A stretch of 64,000 bases of DNA from JAOPZW01 sp963764585. Its GTDB lineage: Bacteria; Actinomycetota; Thermoleophilia; Solirubrobacterales; Solirubrobacteraceae. The position numbers and the translations under genes were made by a program. Of the stretch, positions 59,227 to 64,000 are shown one piece after another (the first letter of the stretch is position 1; every line of letters starts with the position of its first letter). The notes below the pieces were generated by a model. The model made no database searches. It was not told the origin of the DNA and saw nothing but the letters and a program-made list of their open reading frames with translations. The stretch lies in the NCBI GenBank assembly GCA_963764585.1, contig CAVXTB010000003.1:1116001-1180000 (forward strand), given 5' to 3'.

Positions 59227-61242
59227 ATGCCAGACACCTCTCCCGCCTCCTCGTCTTCCGGGCCCGAGCGTCCGGCCCCCCAGCACCAGGACAAGCCGCC
59301 GTCCTGGCGGGTCGAGCCGGCGCCCGACGGTCGCGGCGCCCCGCCGGAGAAGCGCCCGCCGATCATGCCGCGCCAGCGCCGCGGGACCTTCATCGGCATC
59401 CTCGTCGGGCTCCTGGCGCTGAACTTCATCCTCGCGCTGGCCACGAGCAAGCCGACCGAGCGCACGCGCGTCCCCTACCAGCCGTTCTTCCTCGAGCAGG
59501 TCCGCCAGGGCAACGTCCAGGAGATCTCCTCGCAGGAGCAGACGATCGAGGGCGACCTCAAGAAGCCGGCGAAGTACACGCCACCCGAGGGCAAGCCCAA
59601 GACGGTCGACAAGTTCAAGACGCAGGTCCCGGCGTTCATCGACACCGCCGACCTCACCAGGACGCTCGACAACCAGAACGTCGTCATCAACGCCTCGGCG
59701 CCCGATAGCGGCCGCTCGGCGTTCTGGACGCTGATCCTCGGCTTCGGCCCGACGATCCTGCTCGTCGGCCTGTTCGTCTACTTCGCCCGGCGCGCGTCGG
59801 CCGGCGGCGCGCTCGGCGGCTTCGGGCGCTCGCAGGCACGGCGCGTGCAGCCCGACACGCAGTCGCGCGTGACCTTCGAGGACGTCGCCGGCATCGACGA
59901 GGCCGAGAACGAGCTCGTCGAGATCGTCGACTTCCTCAAGAACCCCAAGCGCTACGAGCGCCTGGGCGCGCGCATCCCGCGCGGCGTGCTGCTCTACGGC
60001 CCGCCGGGCACCGGCAAGACGCTGCTGGCGCGCGCGGTCGCCGGCGAGGCCGAGGCCGCGTTCTTCTCGATCTCGGCGTCGGAGTTCGTCGAGGCGATCG
60101 TCGGCGTCGGCGCGTCGCGCGTGCGCGACCTGTTCAAGCAGGCCAAGGAGGCCGCGCCGTCGATCATCTTCATCGACGAGCTCGACGCCGTCGGGCGCCA
60201 GCGCGCGGGCGGCGGCGGCTTCAGCGGCGGCCACGACGAGCGCGAGCAGACGCTCAACCAGATCCTCACCGAGATGGACGGCTTCGAGCCCGGGACGAAC
60301 GTCATCGTCCTGGGCGCCACCAACCGGCCCGAGATCCTCGATCCGGCGCTGCTGCGCCCCGGGCGCTTCGACCGCCGCATCGCCGTCCAGACCCCCGACA
60401 AGACCGGGCGCCTGGAGATCCTCAAGATCCACACGCGCTCGGTGCCGCTGGCCGAGTCCGTCGACCTCGAGACGATCGCGGCCTCCACGCCGGGCATGTC
60501 GGGCGCCGACCTCGCGCTGCTGGTCAACGAGGCTGCGCTGTTCGCCGCGCGCCGCGATCACGAGCGCGTCGAGCAGCCCGACTTCACCGACGCGATCGAG
60601 AAGATCATCCTCGGCACCGAGCGCCAGGTCGTCATGAGCCATGCCGACCGCGAGCGCACCGCCTACCACGAGTCCGGCCACGCCCTCGTCGGCATGCTCA
60701 CCCCGGGCGCCGACCCGGTGCGCAAGATCTCGATCATCCCGCGCGGCCAGGCGCTCGGCGTGACCCTCTCTACGCCGGAGGCCGACCGCTACGGCTACGA
60801 GCGCGACGACCTCGTGGGCAAGATCAAGGTCGCCCTCGGCGGTCGCGCCGCCGAGAGGGTCATCTACGGCGAGACGACGACCGGCGCGGAGTCGGACATC
60901 CAGCAGCTCACCCAGATCGCGCGCGGCATGGTCGGGCGCTGGGGCATGAGCGACGCCATCGGGCCGATCGCGGTGGCCGACGGGCGCGCCGACGGCCTGC
61001 TGCTGCCCGGCCAGTCGCCGACCTCCGACGCGACCCAACGGGTGGTCGACGAGGAGGTCCGCCGGATCGTCGAGGAGGCCGAGCAGGACACGATCGCCCT
61101 GATCGAGCGCGAGCGCTCGCGGCTGGAGGCGCTGGCCAGGGCGCTGCTGACCCGCGAGACGCTCGACCAGGCCGACGCCTACGAGATCGCCGGCGTCTCG
61201 CCGCCGGCGGCGGCCGAAGAGGCGGCGCCCGCACCGGCATAG
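59227..61242 (+). CDS. ftsH: ATP-dependent zinc metalloprotease FtsH
   Basis: 671 residues. Pro-rich cytoplasmic start, transmembrane helix at about 56-74, external domain, second helix at about 170-190. The AAA+ domain has Walker A GPPGTGKT (258-265), Walker B IIFIDELDAVG and the second region of homology ATNRPEILDPALLRPGRFDR. Protease zinc site H481-E-S-G-H485. Degrades membrane and short-lived proteins. It lies between aroA and cmk, which are adjacent in many bacteria. The 3' end overlaps the opposing MFS gene by 64 bases. Confidence 0.95.
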   Translation: MPDTSPASSSSGPERPAPQHQDKPPSWRVEPAPDGRGAPPEKRPPIMPRQRRGTFIGILVGLLALNFILALATSKPTERTRVPYQPFFLEQVRQGNVQEISSQEQTIEGDLKKPAKYTPPEGKPKTVDKFKTQVPAFIDTADLTRTLDNQNVVINASAPDSGRSAFWTLILGFGPTILLVGLFVYFARRASAGGALGGFGRSQARRVQPDTQSRVTFEDVAGIDEAENELVEIVDFLKNPKRYERLGARIPRGVLLYGPPGTGKTLLARAVAGEAEAAFFSISASEFVEAIVGVGASRVRDLFKQAKEAAPSIIFIDELDAVGRQRAGGGGFSGGHDEREQTLNQILTEMDGFEPGTNVIVLGATNRPEILDPALLRPGRFDRRIAVQTPDKTGRLEILKIHTRSVPLAESVDLETIAASTPGMSGADLALLVNEAALFAARRDHERVEQPDFTDAIEKIILGTERQVVMSHADRERTAYHESGHALVGMLTPGADPVRKISIIPRGQALGVTLSTPEADRYGYERDDLVGKIKVALGGRAAERVIYGETTTGAESDIQQLTQIARGMVGRWGMSDAIGPIAVADGRADGLLLPGQSPTSDATQRVVDEEVRRIVEEAEQDTIALIERERSRLEALARALLTRETLDQADAYEIAGVSPPAAAEEAAPAPA

Positions 61243-62471
61243 TCGCCGAGCAGCGGGTTTGCGTCCTCGTCGCCGCGCAGGCGCCCGACGAAGAACAGTG
61301 CAGCGGTGGCGACAGCGGGAACGACGCCCGCGATCACGAGGGTGGCGTCGACGCCGATGCCCTTCGAGACCGGCCCGGTCAGCGCGAAGGAGACCGGCGT
61401 CAGGCCGATCGAGACGAACCAGTCCAGCGAGTGCACGCGCCCGCGCAGGTCGGCCGGCACGCGCGCCTGCATCAGCGTGCCCCACACGACCATGCCGGCC
61501 GTCTCGCACGCCCCGAAGACGAGCGCGAACGCCATGAACTGCCAGATCGCGCTGCCCAGCGCGTAGGCCGCGATCGGCAGCGTCGCCACGGTCCAGGCGA
61601 CGTACATGAAGCTCAGGTAGCGGCGCGGCAGCCCGCGCTGGCTGAGGATCAGCGAGGCGGCCACCGAGCCGGCGCCCGAGGCCGCCATCACCGCGCCGTA
61701 GGCGCCCGCGCCGGCATCGAGGTCGTTGCGCACGACGAACGGCAGCAGCACCTCGAGCGGCCCGAAGAAGAACAGCAGGCTGATCGCGGCCGCCAGCATC
61801 GTCGTCCACAGCCACGACTGCGAGCGCACGAAGCTCGTGCCCTCGCGCACGTCGGCGAGGACCGCGCGGTCGCCCTGCGGCGCCGGCCGCGAGCGCACGC
61901 GCAGCGCCGCGATGCACGCCGCGCTGAACGCGAACGTGCCCGCGTCCACCAGGAAGGCGCTCCCGGCACCGATCGCCGCGACGAGGGCACCGCCGATCGC
62001 GGGGCCGAGCAGCCGCGCGCCCGCCTGGCGGACGAGCTGGTCCAGCGAGTTGGCCTGGACGAGGTGCTCGGCGGCGACGATGTCCGGCACGAGCGCGCCG
62101 AACGCGGGCCCGAAGAACGCCTCGCCCGCGCCGTACACGAGCGCCAGGCACACCAGGTGCCACACCTCGAGCACGCCGCTGACCGACAGCACGCCGATGG
62201 CGACGAGCACCGCGGCCCGCACGATGTCTGCGGCGATCAGCACGCGGCGGCGCTCGACGCGATCGCTGACCACGCCGCCCGTGAGCAGGAAGGCGACCAT
62301 CCCCAGCGTCCACGACAGCCCCACGAGCGACAGCGCGACGGGGTCGTTGTCGAGGTCGTAGACCTGCCACGCGATGGCGACCAGGTAGATGCCGTCGCCG
62401 AGCAGCGACACCGTCATCCCTGTCCACAACAGCGCGAAGTCGCGCTCCCGGAGCGGTCGCAGGAGCTTCAC
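61179..62471 (-). CDS. MFS transporter (enterobactin-exporter-like)
   Basis: 430 residues from the GTG at 62471 (KLLRPLRERDFALLWTGMTV). An ATG at 62495 would make the start overlap the cmk start on the other strand. About twelve helices; GGVVSDRVERRRVLIAADIVRA is the motif-A loop, followed by VYGAGEAFFGPAFGALVPDIV and the domain-two loop MQARVPADLRGRVHSLDWF. Resembles the MFS-3/EntS group exporting small molecules. The hydrophilic C-terminal 30 residues are antisense to the ftsH end. Confidence 0.83.
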   Translation of the reverse strand: MKLLRPLRERDFALLWTGMTVSLLGDGIYLVAIAWQVYDLDNDPVALSLVGLSWTLGMVAFLLTGGVVSDRVERRRVLIAADIVRAAVLVAIGVLSVSGVLEVWHLVCLALVYGAGEAFFGPAFGALVPDIVAAEHLVQANSLDQLVRQAGARLLGPAIGGALVAAIGAGSAFLVDAGTFAFSAACIAALRVRSRPAPQGDRAVLADVREGTSFVRSQSWLWTTMLAAAISLLFFFGPLEVLLPFVVRNDLDAGAGAYGAVMAASGAGSVAASLILSQRGLPRRYLSFMYVAWTVATLPIAAYALGSAIWQFMAFALVFGACETAGMVVWGTLMQARVPADLRGRVHSLDWFVSIGLTPVSFALTGPVSKGIGVDATLVIAGVVPAVATAALFFVGRLRGDEDANPLLGDYAGAGAASSAAAGGETPAIS

Positions 62472-62493
62472 GTGTCCTATCGTGGCATCCGCC

Positions 62494-63066
62494 ATGCTCG
62501 TCGCGATCGACGGTCCCGCGGGTGCCGGCAAGTCGACCGTCGCTCGGGCGGTGGCGCGGGCCCTGCACTTCACCTACCTCGACTCCGGGGCGATGTACCG
62601 CTGCGTCGCCCTCGCCTGGCCGCGCGATCCGGCGAGCCTCGACATCCGCTTCGAGGACGATCGGGTGCTGCTCGACGGCCAGGACGTCAGCGACGCGATC
62701 CGCACGCCGGAGGTCTCCCAGCGCGCCTCGCGGGTCGCGACCGACCCGGCCGTCCGGGCCGCGATGGTCGCCAAGCAGCGCGCCCTGATCGCCACCGGCG
62801 ACTGGGTGGCCGAGGGCCGCGACATCGGCACCGTGGTCGCGCCCGACGCCGACCTCAAGGTGTGGCTGACCGCCGACGAGGCCGAGCGCGCGCGCCGCCG
62901 CGGCCGGCCCGTCGAGGAGGTGCGCGAGCGCGACGCGCGCGACGCCGGGCGCGAGCACTCGCCGATGGTGCCCGCGAGCGACGCGATCGACGTCGACACG
63001 ACGGGGCTGACGATCGACGAGGTCGTCGAGCGGATCGTCGGGCTCGTGGGGGAGAGAGCGCGATGA
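62494..63066 (+). CDS. cmk: Cytidylate kinase, compact form
   Basis: 190 residues from the ATG at 62494. P-loop AIDGPAGAGKST (5-15), FTYLDSGAMYRCVAL, DAIRTPEVSQRASRVA, WVAEGRDIGTVVAPDADLKVWL and the closing DVDTTGLTIDEVVERI. Phosphorylates CMP/dCMP. It is shorter than usual (about 220): the segment after YRCVAL and the arm between ERARRR and RERDARD are both reduced. Overlaps der by four bases. Confidence 0.9.
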   Translation: MLVAIDGPAGAGKSTVARAVARALHFTYLDSGAMYRCVALAWPRDPASLDIRFEDDRVLLDGQDVSDAIRTPEVSQRASRVATDPAVRAAMVAKQRALIATGDWVAEGRDIGTVVAPDADLKVWLTADEAERARRRGRPVEEVRERDARDAGREHSPMVPASDAIDVDTTGLTIDEVVERIVGLVGERAR

Positions 63067-64000
63067 AGGTCGCGATCGTCGGCTATCCGAACGTCGGCAA
63101 GTCCTCGCTGGTCAATCGCCTGACCGGCTCGCGCGAGGCCGTCGTGCACGAGCGCTCCGGGATCACGCGCGATCGCAAGGAGATCGCCTGCGAGTGGAAC
63201 GGCCGGCGCTTCGAGCTCATCGACACCGGCGGCATGGACTTCCTCGATCCCGACCCGATCGCCGGCTCGATCCGCGAGCAGGCCCAGGCCGCCCTCAACG
63301 ACGCCGTCGCCGCGGTGCTCGTCGTCGATGCGCGCGCCGGCCGCCGGCCCGGCGACGAGGAGCTGGCCGACCTGCTGCGCCGCTGGGACGGCCCGGTCAT
63401 CGTGGCGGCCAACAAGGTCGACACGGTCGGCGACCTGGCGCTGGCCAGCGACTTCCACGCCCTCGGCCTCGGCGATCCGCTGCCGGTGTCGGCGGCGCAG
63501 GGCCTCGGCACGGGCGACCTGCTCGACCGCGTCACCGAGGCGCTGCCCGACGAGGGCGACCTGCCCGAGGAGGAGGACGACAGCATCCGCCTGGCCATCG
63601 TCGGGCGCCCGAACGTCGGCAAGTCGACGCTCGTCAACCGCCTGCTCGGCGACGAGCGCGTGATCGTCTCCGAGGTCGCCGGCACCACGCGCGACGCGAT
63701 CGACCTGCCGCTCGAGGTCGACGGGCGCAAGCTCGTGATCGTCGACACCGCCGGCCTGCGCCGCCAGGCCAAGGTCTCGGACTCGGTCGAGTACTACACG
63801 ACGCTGCGCTCGCAGCGCGCGGTCGAGCGCGCGGACGTCGCGCTCGTCGTCTGCGACGCCCACGACGGCGTCACGAGCCAGGACCTGCGGATCGCCGACC
63901 TCGCGATGCGCGAGGCCTGCGCGACGGCGCTCGTGCTCAACAAGTGGGACGTCGCGGCGATGGACGAGGCGGACCTCGACCACGAGCGCGCGCGGGTGGC
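63063..64000 (+). CDS. der: Ribosome-assembly GTPase Der (EngA), cut by window end
   Basis: At least 312 residues, continuing past the window. Two consecutive Era-like GTPase domains: first G1 GYPNVGKSS (7-15), with DTGGMDF and NKVD; second G1 GRPNVGKST (from residue 181), with DTAGLRRQAK and NKWD. The tandem G domains define Der, needed for 50S ribosome assembly. The C-terminal KH-like domain is outside the window. Translationally coupled to cmk. Confidence 0.95.
   Translation, partial: MKVAIVGYPNVGKSSLVNRLTGSREAVVHERSGITRDRKEIACEWNGRRFELIDTGGMDFLDPDPIAGSIREQAQAALNDAVAAVLVVDARAGRRPGDEELADLLRRWDGPVIVAANKVDTVGDLALASDFHALGLGDPLPVSAAQGLGTGDLLDRVTEALPDEGDLPEEEDDSIRLAIVGRPNVGKSTLVNRLLGDERVIVSEVAGTTRDAIDLPLEVDGRKLVIVDTAGLRRQAKVSDSVEYYTTLRSQRAVERADVALVVCDAHDGVTSQDLRIADLAMREACATALVLNKWDVAAMDEADLDHERARV

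Noticed and set aside
62472..62495. ATG start at 62495 for the minus-strand MFS gene
   Set aside because: It would overlap the cmk start codon; the GTG at 62471 places the conserved N-terminal LLRPLRERDFALLW directly at the start. Not fully excluded.

Overview
The window is very GC-rich. Genes are packed tightly, GTG and TTG starts are frequent, and many stop/start pairs overlap as ATGA or GTGA. Gene content and order fit an actinobacterium: the order mraZ-rsmH-ftsL-ftsI-murE-murF-mraY-murD-ftsW-murG-murC, a meso-DAP type MurE (DNPR motif), a DUF3352-like lipoprotein and a Tad ATPase set. The repeated small secreted proteins of unknown function suggest a Thermoleophilia/Solirubrobacterales-like lineage. 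That placement is inference from gene content, not a computed phylogeny.

Layout. (1) 1-9 kb: end of a glycerol-3-phosphate dehydrogenase, a secreted repeat protein, an ECF sigma fused to its own zinc anti-sigma domain, a RibD-like reductase next to folP, a strongly modified Rho, a YceH protein and small unknowns. (2) 8.9-18.5 kb: a membrane-tethered response regulator/histidine kinase fusion coupled to cpaB, a lysA gene broken by an internal deletion, a large secreted thrombospondin-type-3 repeat protein, tadA-tadB-tadC, and a lipoprotein. (3) 18.5-37.2 kb: the division and cell wall (dcw) cluster from mraZ to ftsZ. It carries a Phd/PIN toxin-antitoxin pair between mraY and murD, a PilZ gene after murC, and an accessory block (two small or secreted genes, a TetR regulator and an inverted murB) before ftsQ-ftsZ. 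(4) 37.2-41.8 kb: glycine cleavage operon gcvT-gcvH-gcvPA-gcvPB, ending at a very large hairpin before trpS. (5) 42-54.4 kb: trpS, MFS genes (one a remnant), scpA-scpB, a phosphoribosyltransferase, hydrolases, rlmN, a glycosyltransferase, a pseudouridine synthase, aroH, a hisC-like aminotransferase, and several small genes that look acquired. (6) 54.4-64 kb: a flippase-like membrane protein, then a divergent region carrying a Tyr/Trp/Phe-rich leader peptide ahead of aroF-tyrA-aroA, then ftsH, an MFS gene on the minus strand, cmk and the start of der.

How the parts work together. The dcw genes build lipid II and the septum. The best-supported control points are an mraZ promoter whose -35/-10 spacer holds two GTGGG boxes ten bases apart, and a separate candidate promoter with dyads before ftsZ. 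The aroF operon appears to be controlled by ribosome-mediated attenuation sensing all three aromatic amino acids. Two regulators that are normally soluble, a sigma factor and an OmpR-type response regulator, are here fused to transmembrane segments. The most notable observations are the aromatic leader peptide, the toxin-antitoxin pair woven into the cell wall operon, the two membrane-tethered regulators and the Rho protein that lacks its usual Q-loop.
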